Below are positions 23,396-35,462 of a stretch of DNA of 64,000 nt, piece after piece. The notes beneath the pieces are model-generated. The model was not told where the DNA came from. It saw only the letters and a program-made list of their open reading frames with translations, and did no database searches. Both the position numbers and the translations under genes were made by a program. The first letter of the stretch is position 1. The number at the start of each line of letters is the position of its first letter. Origin of the DNA: Caprella mutica. Lineage: Eukaryota; Arthropoda; Malacostraca; Amphipoda; Caprellidae. The stretch is from contig CANNZV010001034.1 in assembly GCA_947561585.1 (NCBI GenBank), forward strand, positions 62,001-126,000, given 5' to 3'.

Positions 23396-24234
23396 ACGGT
23401 AATACGTAACTGTACGGTAATACGTAACTGTACGGTAATACGTAACTGTACGGTAATACGTAACTGTACGGTAATACGTAACTGTACGGTAATACGTAAC
23501 TGTACGGTAATACGTAACTGTACGGTAATACGTAACTGTACGGTAATACGTAACTGTACGGTAATAAGTAACTGTACGGTAATACGTAACTGTACGGTAA
23601 TAAGTAACTGTACGGTAATAAGTAACTGTACGGTAATAAGTAACTTTACGGTAATACGTAACTGTACGGTAATAAGTAACTGTACGGTAATAAGTAACTG
23701 TACGGTAATAAGTAACTGTACGGTAATACGTAACTGTACGGTAATAAGTAACTTTACGGTAATAAGTAACTGTACGGTAATACGTAACTGTACGGTAATA
23801 AGTAACTGTACGGTAATACGTAACTGTACGGTAATAAGTAACTGTACGGTAATACGTAACTGTACGGTAATAAGTAACTGTACGGTAATAAGTAACTGTA
23901 CGGTAATAAGTAACTTTACGGTAATAAGTAACTGTACGGTAATACGTAACTGTACGGTAATACGTAACTGTACGGTAATAAGTAACTGTACGGGAATACG
24001 TAACTGTACGGTAATACGTAACTGTACGGTAATACGTAACTGTACGGTAATACGTAACTGTACGGTAATACGTAACTGTACGGTAATACGTAACTGTACG
24101 GTAATACGTAACTGTACGGTAATACGTAACTGTACGGTAATACGTAACTGTACGGTAATAAGTAACTGTACGGTAATACGTAACTGTACGGTAATACGTA
24201 ACTGTACGGTAATACGTAACTGTACGGGAATAAG
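23396..24234. repeat. 18-bp tandem array (ACGGTAATACGTAACTGT)
   Basis: About 46 units in strict register. Two unit types, ATACGTAAC and ATAAGTAAC, occur in an irregular order: nearly pure ACG at both ends and mixed in the middle (about 23560-23990). A rarer type has CTTTACGG. Each unit keeps one or two CpGs. An open frame of TVIRNC repeats exists in the plus strand and others on the minus strand, all explained by the 18-bp period. Confidence 0.96.
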
Positions 24235-26069
24235 ATAATACTCGATCAATATCTATATCATAAAATATCTTAAAATGAATAGAAAAATATTGCATTAACT
24301 CTTTAATTATTTTGATTGAATATAAATTGAAATATTACTTCACACATTGCATCAATTCAAATCTGTTTACTTTCTTTTTTGTAAAACACGAAATAACAAA
24401 AATGTTCTAATTCTCATTAGCGTGGAACCATAGCATTAAAAAGACATAAATCATAACATTACACGATTTAAGAAAAAGTTTAACCCGTTATTCGAATCGT
24501 TTCTCATGCTTCCAAAACTCGTGCGGTTGATCCAGTTTTACTTTCTTCTTTGATGTGATCCTGTTAGTAGATAACAAAGATCTCATGTCGATGCTAAAAA
24601 AGATAGAAAGATAGAGTTGTTAGTTTTAAGTTGTGAATTGCTACACACAATTTCACAAGAATCACTGTTGTAAAAAACCTTGGGTTGTGACAATATGAAT
24701 TTAAAATCATACATCTTAAGAATATCAAAGACGAAATGAAATGGTATCGAATACTATATACCGCTGGTTTAGAACGATTGAGTTGTCTTTAATCCAATCT
24801 GTCTATAATATTTTCAGGATCTATGATTTTAAACGCATATTGTCACAACCGTACTTGTATCTACTAGGAGCACACGAGTATCTCAGTAGCAACCATGAAA
24901 GATTTGATTGCTGCTCTGTGTAATAACTAGTATAGCCCCAGGAGACAGTTATACACTCTGACTCTTTTAAGCTTTCTTTCCATTTCTTAGTACATGATGT
25001 CACTCGTTTGTGTAGAACATCAGACAAAGGAGTGGTGAATTGGAACTGTTTTAAGAAGTGTAACAGGATTATGCCATTTCATCATTTTTTCCTGTGTTGA
25101 ATCGTGATCATTTCTTTGACAGAACATAACGCTTTATTGATATAATATTTAGAGCTAAATTCTTGTCTGTGATTTAAGATGCACGCGAAATAACAGTTTT
25201 TTGTCACTATGCACATATGGTTAGACTCAACATTAGAGTTTCTTTGAATTACGGTTTATGTTTTATGTATGCATATAACGAAGAACTTTTGTGTATCAGG
25301 CTAAAGCACATGTGAATAAAGTTAAAGCACCAGAGTAGTGATTAAGAGTGGTCCCTCTTAATCTTCTATGGTCCCACCATACCTTTTTCCCTGGACAACT
25401 GAAAGATTAAAAGAGAGCCCCAAGGGTAGGTTCATTTTAAGTTCAGTGAATCTTTTTCGTGTCTATTGTTGTTCTCCACGAGGCCCAAGTACCAAGTTAG
25501 TCAACGTCACTTCATAGGTAGGGAAGAGTATTAAAATTAATGTGAAGAAGATGAGCCTTAGCGCCATCTTACTACGCACCCTAGTCGCAAAAACTAAGAG
25601 TTAGCAGGTCGTCAATTATTGTCCACTACGGTAAATATATCGACCGTATTTTACCACTAAATATCATAATTTCAAACATTTATCGTCAGGTTTTTTTGTC
25701 GTGAATGTCCGACGATAAAACCGTCTTTAATAAAGAATAAATTACGAGTATATTCTCGTAGAATCTTTAATCTTAGATCGATATATTCTGCATCATTGCA
25801 CACAAGATGTTTGTAATCACATACAAAAGGTTAGGAGATAACTATCTATTATCTCTAAATAGAATCTTATATCAAGTTATTAGTCTATAATTAGAAATGA
25901 AATTGGTGACCTAATGCCAGAATAACACACATGGTTTCTTAGCGTGAAATTCGCTTCTTAAATCGCTTCATAATATCCTTCCAAAGGATGACAAGAATTC
26001 TCCCACAAAGATACCGCCATCTTTTTTGGCATAACTCAAATTCCAATGGTGTGACCCATCTTCTTGAAC
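24235..26069. other. Unique AT-rich DNA
   Basis: No gene seen. Only the single-arm family P copy at 25338-25392 is recognisable. Confidence 0.5.
25338..25392. repeat. Palindrome family P, single-arm copy
   Basis: ATTAAGAGTGGTCCCTCTTA forms the family loop, followed by the right arm ATCTTCTATGGTCCCACCAT. The left GGTGGGGCC arm is missing. Confidence 0.65.
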
Positions 26070-26515
26070 CCTCTGGTATGAGAATATGAACCCTCTGGTC
26101 TTAGAAACTGAATCTCTGGCTCTAGATACTGGAAAATCTTGTGTTAGAACTCAGAATCCTGTGGTCATAGAACCTGGAGCCTCTGGGTTTATAACCTGAC
26201 CCCTCTGATCCCAGGTGCGGAACCCTCAATTCTTAAAACCAGAATCCTCTAGTCTTAGAACCTGAACCTTCAATTATTATTAAAACCAATAAAACCAGAA
26301 TTTTGTGATCCTAGAACCTGGACCTTCTAATCTTAGAACCAAAAATCCTCAACTCTTAAAATTAGAATCCTGTTGTCCTAGAATCTGGACTCTGGTTTAT
26401 AATCTAAATCCTCATTTCCTAAAACCAGAGTCCTCTGGTCCTAGAATCTGGACCTTCTAATCTTAGAACCTGAACCTCTGGTCCTAGAACCCGAACCCTC
26501 TAACTATACCCTCTG
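26070..26515. repeat. Degenerate repeat built on CCTCTGGTCNTAGAACCTG
   Basis: Recurring CCTCTGGTCTTAGAA, CTGGACCTTCTAATCTTAGA and AACCAGAATCCTCTAGTC phrases at irregular spacing of about 25-60 bp. An old, heavily mutated minisatellite. Confidence 0.65.
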
Positions 26516-27585
26516 GCCCTGACTACTTGTCATACGTCTGAATAGGTGCCTACTCTATAATTAGAGAGTCTTTAGCCGCCATCTTTGGTACCTAGGACTC
26601 CATCATCTACTGTGGATGTCTTGGTGATATTTTCAATTAAAGTCATCGTCTTGTGAGAAATGTTAGTAAATTAGTGAGGAGAATTAAATGAAAGCTATTG
26701 ATGGTTTGATGGGATGGTTAAATGGATATAATTGATATATATCATGCTATAAGTTTTAGTTTAATCGTTATTGCACATTTCTTATTTTTGATTAAGTAGG
26801 GCTATTTAGAAAAATTTAGATAATATCAAATTGTTTTCTCTTATGAAATACTTATGTAAATTTAGAATTTTTCAAAGACTTCTTATGCAATAATCTCTTT
26901 CATATCAACTATACCTATTATTTTTTGATGATTCCAACACATTATGAAATTTAGACACAATACAATAATAAATTTCAATACCTACCTATTTTCGAAAATT
27001 ACAAGACAGTTTTCTTTCTCACCCAAATCAGTGAGAAATGTCTAACCTATATCCAAAACTAAGACATTTCCCGAGACAGTATCCCTCTGATCTAAATATC
27101 TAATAACTCATCGCAGATTGCAACTCCGCATGAAGATGACGATGTTGAAGGTGCGTGTGGACGGTGTCTGCCGCTCATTAGTTGAGAAATGACTGCAGCG
27201 TCTAATAGCCTCTAAATTGGCTGTTGTACCTAAGCGTGGCCTCACGAGTACACTCTGTCAAGCTGCTATCATTGGAAAAAGGTCACTGGGAAGGAAAGCT
27301 GTCCTTTACAATGATGTCACAATTGTTTTGAGTGGTAAAGAGGTAAATTATAGTCATTTTACACCCTTTTTTCGATAACTCGGAATTCTCCTTAATTGTT
27401 GGTCAGTTGTTAAGACTTAAAAGGATATTTTTTTATATATGGATGAGTTTTACTTAAATTTATTTTTCAAAAAATTTAATGAATAAGTTAATAATCCATA
27501 AAAAGTGATGAAATTAAAAGTACATTCACAAAGCCTCACTATAATAAACAAACAAAAAATTTAACAAAAAACACATTTGGTGTGT
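26516..27585. other. Unique AT-rich DNA
   Basis: No coding region seen; 27120-27310 is locally GC-richer but has stops in all long frames. Confidence 0.4.
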
Positions 27586-28077
27586 TAGATGTATCTGCCG
27601 TACCTAGATGTATCTGCCGTACCTAGATATGTATCTGCCGTACCTAGATGTATCTGCCGTACCTAGATATGTATCTGCCGTACCTAGATGTATCTGCCGT
27701 ACCTAGATATGTATCTGCCGTACCTAGATGTATCTTCCGTACCTAGATGTATTTGCCGTACCTAGATATGTATCTGCCGTACCTAGATGTATCTGCCGTA
27801 CCTAGATGTATTTGCCGTACCTAGATGTATCTGCTGTACCTAGATGTATCTGCCGTACCTAGATGTATCTGCCGTATCTAGATGTATCTGCAGTACCTAG
27901 ATGTGTCTGCTATACCTAGATGTATCTGCTATACATAGATGTATCTGCTATACCTAGATGTATCAGCCGTACCTAGATGTATCTGCTATACCTAGATGTA
28001 TCTGTTATACTTAGATGTATCTTCTATACCTAGATGTATCCGCCGTATCTGGATTTATCTACCATAATTTCAGTGGT
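27586..28077. repeat. 19/21-bp tandem array (GTATCTGCCGTACCTAGAT)
   Basis: About 25 units. The first third mixes 19-bp units with 21-bp units carrying an extra AT (CTAGATATGTATC); later units are 19 bp and diverge (CTGCTATACCTAG). The array ends about 100 bp before the TATA-like box at 28183. Confidence 0.92.
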
Positions 28078-28182
28078 ACATAGATAAATGTGTCTGTCGT
28101 AATCTGCCAAACCTTGAAGTAACCTAATGCATCTAGATACATCGCCTTACCTAAATGTATCTGCTGCATCTAGATGCCCTAA

Positions 28183-28190
28183 TATAAAAG
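28183..28190 (+). promoter_or_regulatory. TATA-box-like element (TATAAAAGGCG)
   Basis: TATAAAAG followed by GCG, with an ATCAGT arthropod initiator-like sequence at 28200-28205. The spacing (about 20 bases from first T to initiator A) is shorter than the usual 30. It lies 68 bases before an ATG in good Kozak context. The same 11-mer recurs at 31296. Confidence 0.35.
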
Positions 28191-28250
28191 GCGTGACGAA
28201 TCAGTAGATGTTTTACCATCAAGTGAGAGTATCAAAGCTGATTGGGCACC

Positions 28251-28397
28251 ATGGCTGATGAACTGGTTCTGACCGCATACAAAGCGAAAAAAAGCGGTGT
28301 AATGATGTTACTTCAATTTTCTCAGCATCCATATCACTTGATGTCAGAAGGAATTTTTCATTATGCTATAGCTGGAGCATGCTGGATATTAATTTAA
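28251..28397 (+). CDS. Possible short ORF or first exon, 48 codons, unknown
   Basis: The ATG at 28251 sits in GGGCACCATGG, an excellent Kozak context, 68 bases after a TATA-like box. The frame opens MADELVLTAYKAKKSG, runs 48 codons and ends TAA. The second half (MMLLQFSQHP..., ending AIAGACWILI) is mildly hydrophobic. No family is recognised. It could be a small protein, the first exon of a gene spliced at an unseen donor, or chance. Support rests only on promoter-like context and start context. Confidence 0.22.
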   Translation: MADELVLTAYKAKKSGVMMLLQFSQHPYHLMSEGIFHYAIAGACWILI

Positions 28398-29526
28398 AAA
28401 CGAACAAAGGAGGAACTTTTTACCTGCCATCTACATACAAATGGATCGTAATTTTGTATTAGAATTCAATTTTATCATTGACACTTTCGAAATATTAGGA
28501 TTTTTCTATTTTTTTTTTCTTCTATTTTTTAATTAGTTAACAGAAACTCATATTGTAGCTGCGTGCTTTAATGCACAATTTAATTCAAAATAAAACTCAT
28601 TTATTATTGATCATTATCTATAATAATTTATTTGGGATATTTTATACAATAAAGCAGAAGCTGTCGAAGAAATAATTTGTCGAGGAAATTAAATGAGTGA
28701 ATTTCTCCTTTCTAAATTGTGGTTGACGTCAGGCAAAGTATGACAAAATGAACTGTATAATACTTTCATTTTATCCCTTACAGTGTCAAAATAGAAAAGC
28801 ATATCAAATATCATAACAAACAAACTAATATTCTTTCCATCATTAGTCTGCTTTAACATATATGACTTGCTCAATCTACAATTCTAATCATCCAGGCACA
28901 CGTCTATCTGTCCACAACGACAAAAACAGGTACAATTGATAGGGTCCTTTAAGCCGTGTCTCCAAACCATTCATCACTCTGCTAACTCTTTACTACCTCG
29001 AAGAAGTGTAACCAAGTAACAATAACAATAATTATCCATGGTACATTACAATAAATCACTACGGTAGCCTAGTACCTAGCTATCGCCGTGAGCGAGGGCT
29101 ACCTTCGCCACCTTTTTGTGGCGAATTCAGTGGTGTTTTTTGTGGCGATATAGTACCTATTAGGTGCCATAGGCTCACACTGGTTAACGCCATTACACCC
29201 AAAAAATTGAACTGTATAATAATGTGATAATGTGTGATATTACTCAATTGCTGGGAGATATGAACGCCATTTTGTCTTCGGATGATTGTAGGGTATACTG
29301 CTGAGTCATTGCGCGTAAATGGAATAAATGTAGTTCTAAAGGCTTGCAATGAATGGACACATGTGCAGATATTTATGTGAAGAAGCCAACACGTGTCTTC
29401 AGTTGATAAAAAATAGTCTGCAGAATATGAAACACTTTCTTGCTTCATTATTGCAATTTGGTTGTAATAATTATTGTCATTATATTGACTCCATTTTAAA
29501 AATGTATTTATGCTATACTTATTATA
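28398..29526. other. Unique AT-rich DNA
   Basis: No gene seen apart from the hairpin at 29104. Open frames at 29080-29448 (minus) and 29349-29600 (plus) overlap, and the latter runs into the transposon end, so neither is credible. Confidence 0.45.
29104..29125. repeat. 8-bp hairpin TTCGCCAC/GTGGCGAA
   Basis: Perfect 8-bp arms with a CTTTTT loop, followed by a second GTGGCGA at 29141. The surrounding 29060-29190 is GC-richer than its neighbours and repeats AGTACCTA phrases. Confidence 0.4.
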
Positions 29527-30494
29527 CCGGGTGGCCCAAAAGTCACTTTACTAATTCAAAACTTTATTACGCACAAACTATAAAAGATAAACCTAATTAG
29601 TTAACTGCAAATGAAAGAAGAATATTTAAAGTTTTTAATGTAATTTTCTTTCAAATGTCTTCCACCATTATTTAAGCACATATGAACCTTAGCTGTCCTG
29701 TGTGTTTTGCATCACTCTTCTCAGCATATCTGATGTAAAGATGATCAATTCTTAGAAATATTCCGTTTTAGTTCATCAAGCGTGTCTGTATTATTTACGA
29801 ATACCTTTTCAATTAAATATTTCAAAATAAAAAATGTGGTGTAGTTATATCCATTTATCCAGGTGGCCAAGAGATGTTGCCAAAGCGTAATTTAGTCTTC
29901 CTGGATATGCTGCTCTTAAAAGTGTCCTGGTATCAACTGAATTTTGTAAGGATATAATTTTAGATCCTGTTTTAATATGTGCCGTAGTGACGTGCAAGAC
30001 AATGTCAATTGAGTACTACTCTTTTTCGTGAATGTTGAGTAGTCTTCTGTAACACTAAGATTCACACGCTGATTAACTTCTTCAGTGAGAGATGACTTCG
30101 GTCTTCCAATTCGATCTTTGTTAGCACCTGTTCCCATTCGTCTGAATAATTTTTATCAGGGCAAGACTTCAGGTATTAGAATGACTCTTGTTAAAATTCT
30201 CATAAAAATCTCGTAACTCCAACAACTGATCCATTTTAGTTTTTGATAATAGTCAACAATTGTGTGGCTCTTTTTTCCATATTGAATTTAGTCATTTTTA
30301 GAGGTGTATGATTTAGCACATTAAAAAGTAGATTTGAAATAGCTGAAATCTGAAAGCCATATACTGATTTTGTTTCATATCAACTAAAACTTTGAGTATT
30401 CTTCTTTCATTTGCCGTTTACTAAAGATTTGTATCTCTTTTAGTTTGAGCGTAATAAAATTTCAAAATGGTAAAGTGACTTTTGGCACACCCTG
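29527..30494. mobile_element. Mariner/Tc1-like transposon relic with about 109-bp terminal inverted repeats
   Basis: Left end 29527-29635 begins CCGGGTGGCCCAAAAGTCAC; the right end (30494-30386, reverse strand) begins CAGGGTGTGCCAAAAGTCAC. Matching continues through TTTATTACGC, ACAAACTA and CAAATGAAAGAAGAATA. Both ends are flanked by TA. The interior carries a broken transposase on the minus strand. At 968 bp it is shorter than a typical 1.3-kb mariner. Confidence 0.8.
29916..30290 (-). pseudogene. Degraded mariner/Tc1-like transposase, N-terminal DNA-binding part
   Basis: The open stretch 30137-29916 contains GRPKSSLTEE, the GRP hinge between helix-turn-helix motifs, then LRHILKQDLKLYPYKIQL, matching the second helix-turn-helix region of insect mariner-family transposases. 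Upstream, around 30290-30140, FNMEKRATQLL and FRRMGTGANKDR resemble the first domain, but stop codons and frame changes separate the pieces. No DDD/DDE catalytic region is seen, so it is not functional. Confidence 0.65.
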
Positions 30495-31295
30495 TATAAA
30501 GTATATTATTTCATTGGTACATTGCATTTTGGATAAAATCAGAACTAAATAATTACGATAATTTTATAAATATATAGATTGGATCAGTAAGTACCCAATA
30601 GATTTTGTAATTTATTTTTCTTCTCTTTTTCTGTATTTTCTTTAGACTTCAATTTTAGGTTTTTGGAACCTGTTCGGCAATGTGTGAAGTTTGCTCTTTT
30701 TACTATAGCGCCCACTAATTTGCTACAACCTGGGTAAAGCGGTTTGTTTATAGTGCACTATACCCAATATTAAGGGTAATATACTTCACTATCGGGGGAA
30801 TATAATTAACAACTATACTATAGAAAACCGCAATATCCAAACCGCTTATCATAATTGGAAAGTATTTTCGAAATTCGTCAGCTTTCGATTTGAGACAATA
30901 AACAATATATAATATTGTATATATTACGATATATATTATATATTACGATTATATTACGATTGGACGAATGTCCAATCGTAATGAATCACAAATTAAAATT
31001 GTGTACAGTCATAGTCTTTCATTCACGATAATTATGTCCGAAATTGTGATAACACAATCCAACGAATAGATTTTTCAAATGAGATAAACGCCGTATCACT
31101 TTCTACCACAAAAACCCGCAATTTTCGTCGGCTGTTCATCTTGAACTACGGTACGCCTTCAACTATTTTTTGCAGAGGGTTGGAACCTATCATTAGAAGT
31201 AAGATTTGTATCTGTGGGGCTAAAGTTCAAATACCTTAGTTTGCATACTCCACGCCTTTATGCAACTACAGACATCTGGCGGCGGGGCATCAATC
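30495..31295. other. AT-rich DNA with inverted motifs
   Basis: AAAGCGGTTTGTTTATAG (30737) and ATATCCAAACCGCTTATCAT (30832) are inverted and may be ends of a decayed short element of about 120 bp. Also the hairpin at 30953. Confidence 0.4.
30953..30982. repeat. Perfect 13-bp inverted repeat
   Basis: ATTACGATTGGAC, loop GAAT, then GTCCAATCGTAAT. It follows several direct ATTACGAT copies from 30932. Confidence 0.6.
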
Positions 31296-31304
31296 TATAA
31301 AAGG
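31296..31304 (+). promoter_or_regulatory. TATA-box-like element upstream of the second 45-bp array
   Basis: TATAAAAGG followed by CGG lies about 160 bases before the 45-bp array. An ATG at 31333 (AAACAATGAG) opens only 21 codons (MSDLGDVAGIERKGG...), so no protein is supported unless a donor such as GGAG|GTACAT is used. If active, transcripts would enter the repeat array on its plus strand. Confidence 0.3.
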
Positions 31305-31454
31305 CGGAATAGATGCGCATTAAAGCTAAACAATGAGTGATTTAGGAGATGTAGCTGGAATTGAGAGGAAAGGAGGTACATACATATACTTTGAATGAAG
31401 AATAGTGAAAGGAAAGTGATGCGGTGGTTACTTTGAATTATTGGAGAGTTTGTT

Positions 31455-34400
31455 TATAAACAACTATTGTGGTTGTTTTAACTCTTCACTGTGCACTTTA
31501 TTTACAACTATTGGTGGTTGTTTTAACCCTTCACTGTGCACTTTATTTACAACTATTGGTGGTTGTTTTAACTCTTCACTGTGCACTTTATTTACAACTA
31601 TTGGTGGTTGTTTCAACCCTTTACTGTGCACTTTATTTACAACTATTGGTGGTTGTTTTAACCCATCACTGTGCACTTTATTTACAACTATTGGTGGTTG
31701 TTTTAACTCTTCACTGTGCACTTTATTTACAACTATTGGTGGTTGTTTTAACTCTTCACTGTGCACTTTATTTACAACTATTGGTGGTTGTTTTAACTCT
31801 TCACTGTGCACTTTATTTACAACTATTGGTGGTTGTTTTAACTCTTTACTGTTCACTTTATTTACAACTATTGGTGGTTGTTTTAACTCTTTACTGTTCA
31901 CTTTATTTACAACTATTGGTGGTTGTTTTAACCCATCACTGTGCACTTTATTTACAACTATTGGTGGTTGTTTTAACTCTTCACTGTGCACTTTATTTAC
32001 AACTATTGGTGGTTGTTTTAACTCTTCACTGTGCACTTTATTTACAACTATTGGTGGTTGTTTTAACTCTTCACTGTGCACTTTATTTACAACTATTGGT
32101 GGTTGTTTTAACTCTTCACTGTGCACTTTATTTAAAACAATTGGTGGTTGTTTTAACTCTTCACTGTGCACTTTATTACAACTATTGGTGGTTGTTTTTA
32201 CTCTTCACTGTGCACTTTATTTACAACTATTGGTGGTTGTTTTAACTCTTCACTGTGCACTTTATTTACAACTATTGGTGGTTGTTTTAACTCTTCACTG
32301 TGCACTTTATTTACAACTATTGGTGGTTGTTTTAACTCTTCACTGTGCACTTTATTTACAACTATTGGTGGTTGTTTTAACTCTTCACTGTGCACTTTAT
32401 TTACAACTATTGGTGGTTGTTTTAACTCTTCACTGTGCACTTTATTTACAACTATTGGTGGTTGTTTTAACTCTTCACTGTGCACTTTATTACAACTATT
32501 GGTGGTTGTTTTTACTCTTCACTGTGCATTTTATTTACAACTATTGGTGGTTGTTTTAACTCTTCACTGTGCACTTTATTTACAACTATTGGTGGTTGTT
32601 TTAACTCTTCACTGTGCACTTTATTTACAACTATTGGTGGTTGTTTTAACTCTTCACTGTGCACTTTATTTACAACTATTGGTGGTTGTTTTTACTCTTC
32701 ACTGTGCACTTTATTTACAACTATTGGTGGTTGTTTTAACTCTTCACTGTGCACTTTATTTACAACTATTGGTGGTTGTTTTAACTCTTCACTGTGCACT
32801 TTATTTACAACTATTGGTGGTTGTTTTAACTCTTCACTGTGCACTTTATTTACAACTATTGGTGGTTGTTTTAACTCTTCACTGTGCACTTTATTTACAA
32901 CTATTGGTGGTTGTTTTAACTCTTTACTGTTCACTTTATTTACAACTATTGGTGGTTGTTTTAACTCTTTACTGTTCACTTTATTTACAACTATTGGTGG
33001 TTGTTTTAACCCATCACTGTGCACTTTATTTACAACTATTGGTGGTTGTTTTAACTCTTCACTGTGCACTTTATTTACAACTATTGGTGGTTGTTTTAAC
33101 TCTTCACTGTGCACTTTATTTACAACTATTGGTGGTTGTTTTAACTCTTCACTGTGCACTTTATTTACAACTATTGGTGGTTGTTTTAACTCTTCACTGT
33201 GCACTTTATTTAAAACAATTGGTGGTTGTTTTTACTCTTCACTGTGCACTTTATTTACAACTATTGGTGGTTGTTTTAACTCTTCACTGTGCACTTTATT
33301 TACAACTATTGGTGGTTGTTTTAACTCTTCACTGTGCACTTTATTTACAACTATTGGTGGTTGTTTTAACTCTTCACTGTGCACTTTATTTACAACTATT
33401 GGTGGTTGTTTTAACTCTTCACTGTGCACTTTATTTACAACTATTGGTGGTTGTTTTAACTCTTCACTGTGCACTTTATTTAAAACAATTGGTGGTTGTT
33501 TTAACTCTTCACTGTGCACTTTATTTACAACTATTGGTGGTTGTTTTAACTCTTCACTGTGCACTTTATTTACAACTATTGGTGGTTGTTTTAACTCTTC
33601 ACTGTGCACTTTATTTACAACTATTGGTGGTTGTTTTAACTCTTCACTGTGCACTTTATTTACAACTATTGGTGGTTGTTTTAACTCTTCACTGTGCACT
33701 TTATTTACAACTATTGGTGGTTGTTTTAACTCTTCACTGTGCACTTTATTTACAACTATTGGTGGTTGTTTTTACTCTTCACTGTGCACTTTATTTACAA
33801 CTATTGGTGGTTGTTTTAACTCTTCACTGTGCACTTTATTACAACTATTGGTGGTTGTTTTTACTCTTCACTGTGCACTTTATTTACAACTATTGGTGGT
33901 TGTTTTAACTCTTCACTGTGCACTTTATTTACAACTATTGGTGGTTGTTTTAACTCTTCACTGTGCACTTTATTTACAACTATTGGTGGTTGTTTTAACT
34001 CTTCACTGTGCACTTTATTTACAACTATTGGTGGTTGTTTTAACTCTTCACTGTGCACTTTATTTACAACTATTGGTGGTTGTTTTAACTCTTCACTGTG
34101 CACTTTATTTACAACTATTGGTGGTTGTTTTAACTCTTCACTGTGCACTTTATTTACAACTATTGGTGGTTGTTTTAACTCTTCACTGTGCACTTTATTT
34201 ACAACTATTGGTGGTTGTTTTAACTCTTCACTGTGCACTTTATTTACAACTATTGGTGGTTGTTTTAACTCTTCACTGTGCACTTTATTTACAACTATTG
34301 GTGGTTGTTTTTACTCTTCACTGTGCACTTTATTTACAACTATTGGTGGTTGTTTTAACTCTTCACTGTGCACTTTATTTACAACTATTGGTGGTTGTTT

Positions 34401-35462
34401 TAACTCTTCACTGTGCACTTTATTTACAACTATTGGTGGTTGTTTTAACTCTTCACTGTGCACTTTATTTACAACTATTGGTGGTTGTTTTAACTCTTCA
34501 CTGTGCACTTTATTTACAACTATTGGTGGTTGTTTTAACTCTTCACTGTGCACTTTATTTAAAACAATTGGTGGTTGTTTTAACTCTTCACTGTGCACTT
34601 TATTTACAACTATTGGTGGTTGTTTTAACTCTTCACTGTGCACTTTATTTACAACTATTGGTGGTTGTTTTAACTCTTCACTGTGCACTTTATTTACAAC
34701 TATTGGTGGTTGTTTTAACTCTTCACTGTGCACTTTATTTACAACTATTGGTGGTTGTTTTAACTCTTCACTGTGCACTTTATTTACAACTATTGGTGGT
34801 TGTTTTAACTCTTCACTGTGCACTTTATTACAACTATTGGTGGTTGTTTTTACTCTTCACTGTGCATTTTATTTACAACTATTGGTGGTTGTTTTAACTC
34901 TTCACTGTGCACTTTATTACAACTATTGGTGGTTGTTTTTACTCTTCACTGTGCACTTTATTTACAACTATTGGTGGTTGTTTTAACTCTTCACTGTGCA
35001 CTTTATTTACAACTATTGGTGGTTGTTTTAACTCTTCACTGTGCACTTTATTTACAACTATTGGTGGTTGTTTTTACTCTTCACTGTGCACTTTATTTAC
35101 AACTATTGGTGGTTGTTTTAACTCTTCACTGTGCACTTTATTTACAACTATTGGTGGTTGTTTTAACTCTTCACTGTGCACTTTATTTACAACTATTGGT
35201 GGTTGTTTTAACTCTTCACTGTGCACTTTATTTACAACTATTGGTGGTTGTTTTAACTCTTCACTGTGCACTTTATTTACAACTATTGGTGGTTGTTTTA
35301 ACTCTTCACTGTGCACTTTATTTAAAACAATTGGTGGTTGTTTTAACTCTTCACTGTGCACTTTATTTACAACTATTGGTGGTTGTTTTAACTCTTCACT
35401 GTGCACTTTATTTACAACTATTGGTGGTTGTTTTAACTCTTTACTGTTCACTTTATTTACAT
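31455..35462. repeat. 45-bp minisatellite array 2 (about 89 copies)
   Basis: Same 45-bp unit as array 1, in the same orientation, 13.8 kb downstream, with different flanks. It is more homogeneous than array 1. A 44-bp variant lacking one T (CTTTATTACAACTATT), always followed by TGTTTTTACTC, occurs at about 32174, 32488, 33837, 34826 and 34915, shifting the frame each time. A second variant, TTTAAAACAATTGG, and a CTTTACTGTTCAC pair also recur in blocks. These recurring blocks show amplification in multi-unit segments. Confidence 0.97.

Noticed and set aside
23270..24295. 322-codon plus and 309-codon minus frames over the 18-bp array
   Set aside because: 18 is six codons; residues are a monotonous repeat with no non-repeat domain of note and no splice or promoter support.
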